This document shows positions 9,294 to 16,723 of a stretch of DNA of 41,016 nt, piece after piece (positions within the stretch are counted from its first letter, which is position 1; each line of letters opens with the position of its first letter). A program made the translations under genes and the position numbers. Below the pieces are notes generated by a model that was not told the DNA's origin, ran no database searches, and was given only the letters and a program-made list of their open reading frames with translations. The stretch spans positions 1-41,016 of the forward strand of contig JANQRK010000059.1 of assembly GCA_028284585.1 (NCBI GenBank), written 5' to 3'. Source of the stretch: Chromatiales bacterium. Lineage in GTDB: Bacteria; Pseudomonadota; Gammaproteobacteria; Chromatiales; Chromatiaceae.

Positions 9294-9867
9294 ACAGTTT
9301 CACCACACGTTTTACGCCACTGACATAACGCACTTTTTCAGTCACTGCGTCGGCCTCGGCGGGGGTCAGCAAACCCATCAGGTAGACGCTGCCCTGCGAG
9401 CTGGTGACTTCTACGCGGGTTGGATCGAAACCGGAGATACCGACATCGAACAGCGACAGCTTCACGCGCGACGTCAGGTAGGCGTCTGAGGTCGCCTCGC
9501 CCCAGGTCGCCTTGGCGCCGACCATCACTTCGTTGTATACACCGCGCACGTTCGGGATAGTCTCCACACGCCGACTAAAATCCTCGACGATCGCCGCGTT
9601 CTGGGCCTGGCCGGTTAGCAGGACATAACGATTGTAGACCTCGATACCTATGTTGGTTTGTTTTGCCAGACGTTTATCCTTCTGGCGCATGCTCATGGCC
9701 CGCAATAGGATCTCCTGGTCTTCGACGACGCTCCCCGCGGTGCGTCTGTCATGGATAACCGCCGCGCCGGCGACGGCGCCGCCAACGACCACGGCGCCAC
9801 AACCGCCGAGCAGAAGTGTGGAAAAAACGATCATTAAAGCGCTTGCTAGGCACAGAGTCCGTTGCAT
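9274..9867 (-). CDS. dolP: Outer-membrane lipoprotein with two BON domains (DolP/YraP-like)
   Basis: A 197-residue lipoprotein. The signal peptide ends in a lipobox LGGC with the lipidated Cys at 23 and Gly at +2, consistent with outer-membrane sorting. Two BON domains follow, about 48-115 (IGIEVYNRYVLLTGQ) and about 125-195 (VEVTSSQGSVYLMGLLT). In E. coli DolP (191 residues) binds anionic phospholipid at division sites and supports outer-membrane integrity. The length, two-BON layout and position after diaA match the yraN-diaA-dolP order known in enterics. It lies 6 bp after diaA and overlaps the oxidase gene. Confidence 0.92.
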   Translation of the reverse strand: MQRTLCLASALMIVFSTLLLGGCGAVVVGGAVAGAAVIHDRRTAGSVVEDQEILLRAMSMRQKDKRLAKQTNIGIEVYNRYVLLTGQAQNAAIVEDFSRRVETIPNVRGVYNEVMVGAKATWGEATSDAYLTSRVKLSLFDVGISGFDPTRVEVTSSQGSVYLMGLLTPAEADAVTEKVRYVSGVKRVVKLFEYIKG

Positions 9868-9873
9868 TGTCGA

Positions 9874-10461
9874 TCAACCTCCCATCAATTGCAGATCAAT
9901 AAGGTCGCAAAGGCAGTGAATAACCAGTCGGTGGTTTTCCAGAATTCGAGCAGCTTCGAACCCGGGTGCCCGTATCTCAATATCTTCGGCGTGCAACCCG
10001 TCGGCAGTGTCTGCGTCGGTGCCGCCGGTTAGCGCGATAACCTGCATTTGGCGCTCCCGAGACGCCTCCAGCGCGCGCTGTAAGTTTGTGGCGGCATCTC
10101 TGATGCTCAGCACAATCAAAACGTCGCCGGGTTGGCCCAATGCACCGACCTGTTTGGCGAAGATCGCATCAAGTCCATCGTCGACGGCAATCGCAGTCAA
10201 TATCGTGGTATCGGCAGTCAGTGCGACGGCAGGTAACGCCGGCCGCTCACGTTCGAAGCGGTGTTGCATCTGAGCAGCGAAGTATTGCGCATCGGCTGCT
10301 GAGCTACCGTTGCCACAGCTCAATACCTTACCGCCGTCAAGCAGACAACCGACCACGCACCGGGCGGCGCGTGCAATTGGGGCCGCCTGAGACTCCAGCG
10401 CAACCGTGTTGAGTTGTGTGCTCTCGGCGAACAATGATGTAACGCGCTCTATCGGATCCAC
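9874..10461 (-). CDS. diaA: SIS-domain protein DiaA (DnaA initiator-associating protein)
   Basis: A 195-residue sugar-isomerase-fold protein that in E. coli binds DnaA as a tetramer and helps timely initiation at oriC; it is related to phosphoheptose isomerase GmhA. CGNGSSAADAQYFAAQM (about 49-65), ERPALPAVAL and the C-terminal HCLCDLID are closer to DiaA than to GmhA, as far as I can recall the two families. The start is a GTG with a weak ribosome site; the N-terminus lines up with E. coli DiaA. The gene is followed 6 bp later by dolP. Upstream lies a 623-bp gap holding a MITE-like element, where yraN would normally be close. Confidence 0.88.
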   Translation of the reverse strand: MDPIERVTSLFAESTQLNTVALESQAAPIARAARCVVGCLLDGGKVLSCGNGSSAADAQYFAAQMQHRFERERPALPAVALTADTTILTAIAVDDGLDAIFAKQVGALGQPGDVLIVLSIRDAATNLQRALEASRERQMQVIALTGGTDADTADGLHAEDIEIRAPGFEAARILENHRLVIHCLCDLIDLQLMGG

Positions 10462-10568
10462 GGTCGACTCGTTCTGCTAGCAACTCGGCCCCGAGTGTCG
10501 CACGCCGCTGCCGTGGGGTCGACGTCAGAGCAACCCATCGGGATGGTGGCCTAAGACTAGCTTGGGTT

Positions 10569-10830
10569 CTAGCCTCTACATTGCACCAGTATCCGGGATG
10601 ATCACGTCGGCCAGAAGCGTTTGGACGCCGCCCTGGAGCGAAAACCATAGCCGTTGCTATGGGGTGAGTGAAGGGCAAGTACAAGCGCGGCCGGTCAAGT
10701 GAGGGCCCGGATAGATTGGGAACAGGGGACAACTGTCCCTGCAAGAATATGCCCCGAATGGGGCTTTCGTCGCGTCTCTGACCACTCGTTCGCGCCCGTT
10801 CACAATCGACTGGTGCAACATACAGGCTAG
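10569..10830 (-). mobile_element. 262-bp MITE-like element with inverted terminal repeats
   Basis: The ends are 22-bp inverted repeats with 19 of 22 matches: left 10569-10590 (begins CTAGCC, ends GCACCAGT) and right 10809-10830 (begins ACTGGTGCAAC, ends GGCTAG). Each end finishes at CTAG. IS630-family elements are known to target the TA of CTAG and duplicate TA, so a non-autonomous IS630-type element is a reasonable inference. The diaA-side 160 bp is repeated, inverted, at 1-161. The internal hairpin CCATAGC/GCTATGG is at 10645-10662, and a GGGACA/TGTCCC palindrome lies near 10726. There is no transposase. Frames through it, including a 270-codon minus-strand one, are not genes. It splits the yraN-diaA junction. 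Confidence 0.72.
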
Positions 10831-11084
10831 CATTGCCCCAGCCTGCCGGCGTCGCTATCGCGACTGATGTAGACCTGTATGTGCCCTCGGCAGGTTGCTG
10901 TGGAACGCGCCTTAGTGTTCTGGATCGTTTGGCCGAGTATGAGTTCCACTGTGGGCGAATACGGCATAGACCGACAGACCGAGCGCCCACCCCGGATGCA
11001 TCACTGTTTCTACAGCTTGTCGAGCGATTGTTTGTACCGGCCACATCTTTGCCAAAGGCAAAGGATGTCCCGGCCGGGTCGACA
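10831..11084. other. Non-coding remainder of the yraN-diaA gap
   Basis: No credible gene is seen between the element and yraN. Near the yraN end, CTTTGCC/GGCAAAG with a 3-nt loop (core 11047-11063, extended by CATC/GATG to about 11044-11067) and a CCCGGCCGGG palindrome (11069-11078) lie 18 bp past the yraN stop. They could end the lpoA-yraN transcript, though no T-run follows on the minus strand. I found no clear promoter for diaA in the 107 bp after the element. Confidence 0.35.
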
Positions 11085-11432
11085 TCAAGTGCCAAATGCG
11101 TCACGAATCCATTGTTCTCGTGCGTTGCGGTCGAATCCAATGACATCAAACCGGCAGGGGCCGACCCAATGGCTGGTGGCTAGATAGTGCTGCGCAGCCA
11201 GGGTGATGCGCTGGCGTTTACGTTGATCGACGCTGGCCAAGGCATCGCCGAAGTCGCTGCGGCTGCGGTAGCGTACTTCGATGAAGACCAGGCACTCGCC
11301 ATCGCGCATGATGAGGTCAATCTCTCCGCCACGGCAGCGATAGTTGCGCTGAACCAAGCGCAGACCCCGCTGCAGCAATAGTGATGCAGCCCGGTCTTCG
11401 GCCTCTTTGCCGCTATCCTGGGTCTTGCCCAT
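11085..11432 (-). CDS. yraN: UPF0102 family endonuclease-like protein YraN
   Basis: A 115-residue protein of the YraN/UPF0102 family, which has a restriction-endonuclease-like (PD-(D/E)XK) fold; its role is poorly defined, perhaps in DNA processing. The N-terminal GKEAEDRAASLLLQRG helix and the active-site region GGEIDLIMRDGECLVFIEVR are clear. The usual EVK lysine is Arg here, which is seen as a variant in this family but might affect catalysis. It begins 3 bp after the lpoA stop, so the two are cotranscribed. The conserved next gene, diaA, is displaced by the MITE-like insertion. Confidence 0.92.
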   Translation of the reverse strand: MGKTQDSGKEAEDRAASLLLQRGLRLVQRNYRCRGGEIDLIMRDGECLVFIEVRYRSRSDFGDALASVDQRKRQRITLAAQHYLATSHWVGPCRFDVIGFDRNAREQWIRDAFGT

Positions 11433-11435
11433 GGC

Positions 11436-13379
11436 TCAATGAAGCGGCGGGTCCCCACCCATGTCAGGGAGGTTGGAGGGCAGCTGCTCGGGCAGTGTCT
11501 GCAGATCCATGCGCGGTGAATAGCCCAGTATCTCTGGCTCCTTATCCAAGACAACCCACACAAGCTGGCGATGGATGCGGTTGCGCTCGTCCATGTAAAG
11601 GTTCCCAGTGATCCCGTCGAGCGATTCGTAGCGGCTGGACTGCAATCGCTTGAGGTGCGGCACTAGGCGTAATGAGTCGATACCCATGGCGTATAGTCGT
11701 GCGTACCCAGAGCGGCTCTTGGGGAGGTAGCGGGCGACGTGCGCGCGGCTCGGGGAGCCGCTGGATGGCGACTCCAGCATCCACGGGATGTCGGCCAACA
11801 TCACACCCTTCATATCTTCCACCTGGTTCGCCGATAGGGCGCCAAGCCAGGCATGCGAGGTGGTGTAAATCGGCAGATCGCCGGCGCGGTGGAACTGCAA
11901 TTGAGGACGGATTCCTTGGGCCTGGATCGGGCGGGCAGCCAGCAGCACGGCGTCGATGTCATCACGGCGGCGTGGCTCGAATTCTAGGCGTCGCCCGAGC
12001 CAGCGTTGCATCTCTTGATGGCGTGCGCTGCTGCGGTCGATATGTAACAGCCCGACAAGGGTCTCGGTGTAGTCATGCGTCGTTGGGTCGTAACGGCCCA
12101 CGCCCGCGACCGTGCCACCGAGACTGCGCCAGCGTACTTCGAAGGTACCTGTCAGACGGTCACCCCAGACGCCTTGTGGGGCGAGAATGACCGGGCGGCG
12201 AGCGCCATCCAGCCAGGCGCGCTCGGCGGCCTGGCGCGCTTCGTCCTCTGGCGACAGGGAATACATGAACAGATTGGGGGTCGGGAGGGAATCGACCTCT
12301 ACTTGGTTTAAGGCCAGTACCGGCACCGGCAGTTCGCCGGCCCGCATCAACTGGGCGACGGCCTCCTTCTGGAGCGGTCCGATCACCAGTTCGGCGCCTG
12401 CAGCAACCGCTTCGTTGTACAGTGGCCAGATGCCGGCTGGATCCGTGGCATCGAAAAACTGCAGCTCAGGCTGTTTGCCCTCGGGTAGTTGAAATCGGCT
12501 AACCACGATACCGTCGCGGATCGCTGCCGCGACCTTGGCCAAGGCGCCTGACTGCGGCAACAGCACGGCGATATGGGTGGCTTGCTGCAGCTGGCCGCGC
12601 AACTGCTCCTGATAGCTGTTCAACAATTCCGGCAGGGCTGGGTGGCGAGGAAACCGCCGCCGCCAGTCGGTGAATTCGGCAGCCAACGCGTCCGGATCGG
12701 TGCCGTACTTTTTTACTAGCAAGGCCAATTCCATCCAGCCACCGGCTGTGCCTGGGGGCGAGGGCTGTAACCTGCTCAATACCTGCTCATTGAGCAAGGC
12801 AAGTGAGCGTAGGACTTCGGTCTGGGTAACCAGCCGCAGCGCAGGGTCTGATTGCAACGCATCCAAAGCTTGCAAGGCGTTAGCCGTCTCTAGCAGATTG
12901 CCGAGTTGACGGTAGGCATCTGCCAGCGCGCGCTGGTAGCGGGTGCGCAGGGTACGGGGTGCCTTGGTGCCGGGTGTCGGCGACAGTGCATCCAGCGCAT
13001 CGCTGGCACGCTGCTCTTGTATGAGTAGCTCGGCACGCAGCAGGCGCAGTCGCAGCGCCTGATCCTCGGTCAGTGGCAAGGTCGCCAATTGCTCAAGAGA
13101 TAGGCGAGTGGCGGCGGTGTCTGCGCCGACGAGCGCTGCCTCGGAAGCCGCCAACAGGTAGGCCGCGCGCTCGTTGGGTGACTGCTCGCGCTCAGCGAGT
13201 TGCCGATAGAGATCGGCCGCCGCGAGATGCTGACCTGCCGCCGTCAGTTCAGCGGCCCGGGCCACGTCCGGGTCATCGGCATCCAGGGCTGCCGACCGGT
13301 CTGGCGACTGGGCGCAGCCAACGGCTAGCAACAGCCAGACGGCGACCAATAACGGGCGGAACGGGGTGGTGACTTGCAT
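11436..13379 (-). CDS. lpoA: Penicillin-binding protein activator LpoA
   Basis: A 647-residue outer-membrane lipoprotein that in E. coli reaches through the periplasm to stimulate PBP1A. The signal peptide ends in LAVGC with the lipidated Cys at 22. The N-terminal half (about 35-260) is helical, with TPR-like repeats rich in Ala, Leu and Gln. The C-terminal half (from about 268, THIAVLLPQSGALAKVAAAI) is the periplasmic-binding-protein type I fold, with ELVIGPLQKEAVAQL and GNLYMDERNRIHRQLVWV. The length and the neighbours rsmI (divergent) and yraN fit LpoA. Only about 21 bp separates its start from that of rsmI, so the promoters must lie inside coding DNA. Confidence 0.93.
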   Translation of the reverse strand: MQVTTPFRPLLVAVWLLLAVGCAQSPDRSAALDADDPDVARAAELTAAGQHLAAADLYRQLAEREQSPNERAAYLLAASEAALVGADTAATRLSLEQLATLPLTEDQALRLRLLRAELLIQEQRASDALDALSPTPGTKAPRTLRTRYQRALADAYRQLGNLLETANALQALDALQSDPALRLVTQTEVLRSLALLNEQVLSRLQPSPPGTAGGWMELALLVKKYGTDPDALAAEFTDWRRRFPRHPALPELLNSYQEQLRGQLQQATHIAVLLPQSGALAKVAAAIRDGIVVSRFQLPEGKQPELQFFDATDPAGIWPLYNEAVAAGAELVIGPLQKEAVAQLMRAGELPVPVLALNQVEVDSLPTPNLFMYSLSPEDEARQAAERAWLDGARRPVILAPQGVWGDRLTGTFEVRWRSLGGTVAGVGRYDPTTHDYTETLVGLLHIDRSSARHQEMQRWLGRRLEFEPRRRDDIDAVLLAARPIQAQGIRPQLQFHRAGDLPIYTTSHAWLGALSANQVEDMKGVMLADIPWMLESPSSGSPSRAHVARYLPKSRSGYARLYAMGIDSLRLVPHLKRLQSSRYESLDGITGNLYMDERNRIHRQLVWVVLDKEPEILGYSPRMDLQTLPEQLPSNLPDMGGDPPLH

Positions 13380-13400
13380 GGCACATCGCGTGCAGTCAGG

Positions 13401-14279
13401 ATGGGACGTCGAGTATCGAAGGTGGACTCAGAGGTGTCAAACGGGGTTGGTCAACTCTATGTCGTCGCCACACCCATCGGCAACCGCGATGATATCACCC
13501 TGCGTGCACTAGAGACGCTGCGTCGCGCCGATCGCGTGGTCGCAGAAGATATGCGCCACAGTCGGCGTCTACTTGCGCATCACGCCATCGATCGCCCCCT
13601 GCTGTCGCTGCATGAGCACAATGAGCGGGGAGCCGTGGGGCGAGTGATCGCCCATCTGCAGGCCGGTGAGTGCTTGGCCTTGATATCAGATGCGGGTACG
13701 CCGCTAATCAGTGACCCGGGTTATCCCCTGATCAGGGCTTGCCACGAGCATGGCCTTACAGTGATCGCGATTCCCGGGCCTAGTGCGCTGATCGCGGCCC
13801 TATCGATATGTGGCTTGCCGACCGATCGTTTCTGCTTCGACGGTTTTCTACCGCGTCGACACTCGGCCAGGGTGACGCGGCTCAAGGAATTACTCGACGA
13901 GACGGCGACCCTGGTGTTTTACGAATCTGCGCACCGCATTGTCGACAGTCTGCGTGACATGTGCGCAGTTTTTGGCGCCGATCGGCAAGCTGCAATTGCG
14001 CGCGAGTTGACCAAGTTGCACGAAACCGTCAAGCGAGCACCACTCGTCGATCTGTTGGGTTGGGTGGAGCAGGACGACAATCAACAGCGAGGTGAGTTCG
14101 TGGTGTTGTTGGCCGGCACTGTGCGCAATGCAAGCCTTATAGACCACGAGTTGGATCATATGCTTCGGATCCTGCTCGATCAGCTACCGTTGCGTCAGGC
14201 GGCCGGGATCGCTGCGACCATCAGCGGTCAGAACAAGAACCAGGTCTACCAGCGAGCACTTGCCTTGCATGGCCGCTGA
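13401..14279 (+). CDS. rsmI: 16S rRNA (cytidine-1402 2'-O) methyltransferase RsmI
   Basis: It methylates the ribose of C1402 in the 16S rRNA decoding centre, working with RsmH, which acts on the same base and is also encoded in this window. The tetrapyrrole-methylase fold shows GQLYVVATPIGNRDDIT, VAEDMRHSRRLL, SDAGTPLISDPGYPLI and PGPSALIAAL, then a C-terminal helical domain. I used the ATG at 13401, giving 292 residues. In-frame GTG codons at 13422 and 13434 would bring the N-terminus nearer to the E. coli one, and none has a convincing ribosome site. A TTG at 13374 runs through the lpoA start codon and is unlikely. It is followed 42 bp later by rnpB. Confidence 0.93.
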   Translation: MGRRVSKVDSEVSNGVGQLYVVATPIGNRDDITLRALETLRRADRVVAEDMRHSRRLLAHHAIDRPLLSLHEHNERGAVGRVIAHLQAGECLALISDAGTPLISDPGYPLIRACHEHGLTVIAIPGPSALIAALSICGLPTDRFCFDGFLPRRHSARVTRLKELLDETATLVFYESAHRIVDSLRDMCAVFGADRQAAIARELTKLHETVKRAPLVDLLGWVEQDDNQQRGEFVVLLAGTVRNASLIDHELDHMLRILLDQLPLRQAAGIAATISGQNKNQVYQRALALHGR

Positions 14280-14285
14280 GGTGGC

Positions 14286-14314
14286 TTGCCAGTCCCGGTC
14301 GGTTGGCCTAGTGT
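14286..14314 (+). promoter_or_regulatory. Sigma70-type promoter of rnpB
   Basis: TTGCCA at 14286-14291 and TAGTGT at 14309-14314 are 17 bp apart. A start about 7 bp after the -10 box falls at 14321, which matches the independently estimated 5' end of the RNase P RNA. Confidence 0.6.
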
Positions 14315-14321
14315 GAGATTC

Positions 14322-14691
<370 letters not shown>

Positions 14692-14963
14692 AAAATCCTC
14701 TGTTCTGTGAACCAGTGCGGCCCCGTGCGATCGATCGTGAGATCCGGGTGGCGGGGGCCCGCCCAGCGAGGCGCCTATGTCGCTTGGGAACCTATTTCTC
14801 TAACTGTTCTCTTACCCTCCGTATCGCGCCCGGCTGTACCAGTGTATTCTTGATAATCTACTTTAAATCTGACATTTAGGAGCCTGTTTTTCGTATTTTT
14901 GCTTCTACTCTAGGAGCTGCCATCTAAGACACTGAGGTGTAAGCATTTTTGCTGCCGTCACGC
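14692..14963. other. rnpB-mraZ intergenic region
   Basis: This has no gene. A GC-rich inverted repeat around GGGTGGCGG/CCGCCC (about 14749-14765) might help end rnpB transcription, but it has no T-run. From about 14850 to 14960 the base composition turns AT-rich with several T-runs, as expected for DNA upstream of the strong mra promoter; an UP-element role is possible but not shown. Confidence 0.35.
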
Positions 14964-14992
14964 TTGACCGAGTGGGGCCGTCGACCTACTAT
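14964..14992 (+). promoter_or_regulatory. Main dcw (mra) promoter, sigma70 type
   Basis: TTGACC (14964-14969) and TACTAT (14987-14992) are 17 bp apart, each with five of six consensus bases. The predicted start near 14999 is followed at once by the MraZ boxes (15004-15027) and then mraZ. It corresponds to Pmra, the promoter that drives the division and wall cluster in E. coli. Confidence 0.78.
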
Positions 14993-15003
14993 TGAATCTC
15001 TGG

Positions 15004-15027
15004 TGGGTGATTGTGGGGAACCGGGGG
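15004..15027 (+). promoter_or_regulatory. MraZ operator: three TGGG-type boxes at 10-bp period
   Basis: TGGG at 15004-15007, TGGG at 15014-15017 and GGGG at 15024-15027 are spaced exactly 10 bp apart. MraZ is known to bind TGGGN repeats separated by 5-nt spacers next to its own promoter, which gives this period. The third box departs from consensus at its first base. The boxes start about 5 bp after the predicted transcription start, so bound MraZ should block RNA polymerase escape. Confidence 0.82.
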
Positions 15028-15063
15028 GAGGTTGCTCACACCGAGCTAGGAGATAGCTGCGGC

Positions 15064-15522
15064 GTGTTTTCGGGGGTCAGCACATTGAATCTGGACGCCA
15101 AGGGGCGCCTCGCAGTGCCGGCCCGGCACCGCGAAGCCCTGGCGGATTCCAATGCGCCGCGCGTCGTAGTCACCATCAACCCAAGCGAACGCGAGCGCTG
15201 TCTGCTGCTGTATCCGGAAAACGAATGGCACGAAGTGGCACGCAACCTGTCACGGCGCGAGACGATGAATTCGGCAGTTCGGGCAATGCAGCGCCTGGTG
15301 CTTGGCCACGCGGTGGATCTGGAGCTCGATGGTCAAGGCCGCATCCTATTGCCAGGCGAGCTGCGTGAGTTCGCTCAGCTCGACAAGCGGGTTTCTCTGG
15401 TTGGCCAGGTCAACAAGATAGAGATCTGGGACGAGGTCCTCTGGAAAGGCAACCGCGACCAGTGGCTGAGCGAAGTCTCCTCGGCCGACTCCGCTGTAGA
15501 TCTCCAGGGCCTTATGTTTTGA
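15064..15522 (+). CDS. mraZ: Transcriptional regulator MraZ
   Basis: A SpoVT/AbrB-like DNA-binding protein that represses its own promoter and the downstream division genes. The GTG at 15064 is chosen because AGGAGA sits 10 bp upstream (15048-15053) and the protein then begins [19 protein letters not shown], the canonical MraZ N-terminus, with 152 residues, the same as E. coli. A longer frame open from 14992 would overlap the promoter and operator and is rejected. Two MraZ repeats are visible, each with a DAKGR-like core: [14 protein letters not shown] near 10-23 and [14 protein letters not shown] near 88-101. The stop overlaps the likely rsmH start. Confidence 0.95.
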   Translation: MFSGVSTLNLDAKGRLAVPARHREALADSNAPRVVVTINPSERERCLLLYPENEWHEVARNLSRRETMNSAVRAMQRLVLGHAVDLELDGQGRILLPGELREFAQLDKRVSLVGQVNKIEIWDEVLWKGNRDQWLSEVSSADSAVDLQGLMF

Positions 15523-16457
15523 TCAGCGCTACTGAACAACATGTTCCCGTAATGGTGGACGAGGCCATCGATGCGCTGCGCATTCGGCAAGATGGAACCT
15601 ACATCGATGGCACCTTTGGCCGTGGTGGGCACAGCCAACGTATCCTTGAAGCCTTAGGGAGTAACGGCCGTCTGCTGGCCTTCGATCAGGACGAAGATGC
15701 GGTCGTAGTCGCGCGTCGGCGGTTTGGCGATGATCGGCGCTTCTCCATTGCCCACGATAGCTTCGCAGCCCTTGCTGCAGTTGCTGCCGAGCGTGATTTG
15801 ACACGCAGAGTCGACGGTTTGCTGCTGGATCTGGGGGTCTCCTCGCCGCAGCTCGATGACGCCGTGCGAGGTTTCAGCTTTCTCAACGAGGGTCCGCTCG
15901 ACATGCGTATGGATCGCCAACGCGGACCCACTGCTGCCGAGTGGTTGGCGGACGCTGATGAGGCGGAGATCGCGGCAGTCTTGAAAGACTTCGGTGAAGA
16001 GCGCTTTGCTCGCCGGATTGCACGAGCGATCGTGGCACAACGTGGCCAAGCGTCGATTTGCACTACCCGCCAGCTCGCCGAGCTGGTGTCTGCGGCCTGT
16101 CCGACCAAGGAAAGGTACAAGCACCCTGCAACCCGCACTTTCCAGGCGATCCGCATCTTTATCAATCGGGAGTTGGACGAACTGCAGCTGTGTCTGCGTG
16201 ATTCGCTTGACGTCCTAGCGCGTGGTGCACGTCTTGTGGTGATCAGCTTTCATTCGTTGGAAGACCGCATCGTCAAGCGCTTCATGCGCGATGCTGCGCA
16301 GGGGCCGCGGCTGCCCAAGCGACTGCCGATAAGGGATACGGAGGCACAGGGTCGCTTGCGTATTGTGGCCAAGGTGCAGCGCCCCAGCATGGCCGAAGTA
16401 CAGTCCAACCCGCGAGCACGCAGTGCGTTGCTGCGCGTGGCTGAGGTGCAGGTATGA
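15519..16457 (+). CDS. rsmH: 16S rRNA (cytosine-1402 N4) methyltransferase RsmH
   Basis: RsmH (MraW) adds the N4-methyl group to C1402 of 16S rRNA, using S-adenosylmethionine. The SAM-binding [15 protein letters not shown] segment, [29 protein letters not shown] and [16 protein letters not shown] are all present. I chose the TTG at 15519, which overlaps the mraZ stop and gives 312 residues (E. coli 313) with HVPVMVDEA close to the N-terminus. A GTG at 15462 inside mraZ and an ATG at 15552 are alternatives. It is coupled to ftsL by an ATGA overlap. Its partner RsmI lies just upstream across rnpB. Confidence 0.94.
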   Translation: MISATEQHVPVMVDEAIDALRIRQDGTYIDGTFGRGGHSQRILEALGSNGRLLAFDQDEDAVVVARRRFGDDRRFSIAHDSFAALAAVAAERDLTRRVDGLLLDLGVSSPQLDDAVRGFSFLNEGPLDMRMDRQRGPTAAEWLADADEAEIAAVLKDFGEERFARRIARAIVAQRGQASICTTRQLAELVSAACPTKERYKHPATRTFQAIRIFINRELDELQLCLRDSLDVLARGARLVVISFHSLEDRIVKRFMRDAAQGPRLPKRLPIRDTEAQGRLRIVAKVQRPSMAEVQSNPRARSALLRVAEVQV

Positions 16458-16723
16458 CGCGTAGCCAAGCCTCTTGGCTCACGAGTCTTGTGCTAGCTGT
16501 GATCCTGAGCGGTGTAGCGGTGGTGTATTCGAAGAACCTATCGCGTTCATTGTTTGTCGAATTGCAGCAGGTTCGGGCGCAACGCGACCAAGCGGATATG
16601 GAGTGGGGCCGGCTGCAATTGGAGCTGGCAACGCGCGGTGCGCTTGGACGAGTGATGCAGATCGCCGATGAGCGCCTGCAGATGCAGGTGCCTCAGGCCA
16701 GCCAGATCGTGGTGGTGCGGTAA
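16454..16723 (+). CDS. ftsL: Cell division protein FtsL
   Basis: A small bitopic divisome protein that joins FtsB and FtsQ and activates FtsW-FtsI. It has 89 residues: a short cytoplasmic N-terminus, one membrane helix at about 9-27 ([18 protein letters not shown]), then a periplasmic leucine-zipper-like coiled coil ([18 protein letters not shown] onward). It is shorter than E. coli FtsL (121 residues) because the cytoplasmic part is brief, which is common in this group. It is coupled by ATGA to rsmH and by TAATG to ftsI. Confidence 0.93.
   Translation: MTRSQASWLTSLVLAVILSGVAVVYSKNLSRSLFVELQQVRAQRDQADMEWGRLQLELATRGALGRVMQIADERLQMQVPQASQIVVVR

Noticed and set aside
10337..11149. 270-codon minus-strand open frame spanning the yraN-diaA gap
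   Set aside because: It overlaps the starts and ends of two real genes (diaA and yraN), runs through the MITE-like element, and has no family resemblance. The part shared with the left-edge frame is explained by repeated DNA.
14992..15063. Upstream extension of mraZ
   Set aside because: It would begin in the -10 box and translate the MraZ operator; the GTG at 15064 has a ribosome site and gives the canonical N-terminus.
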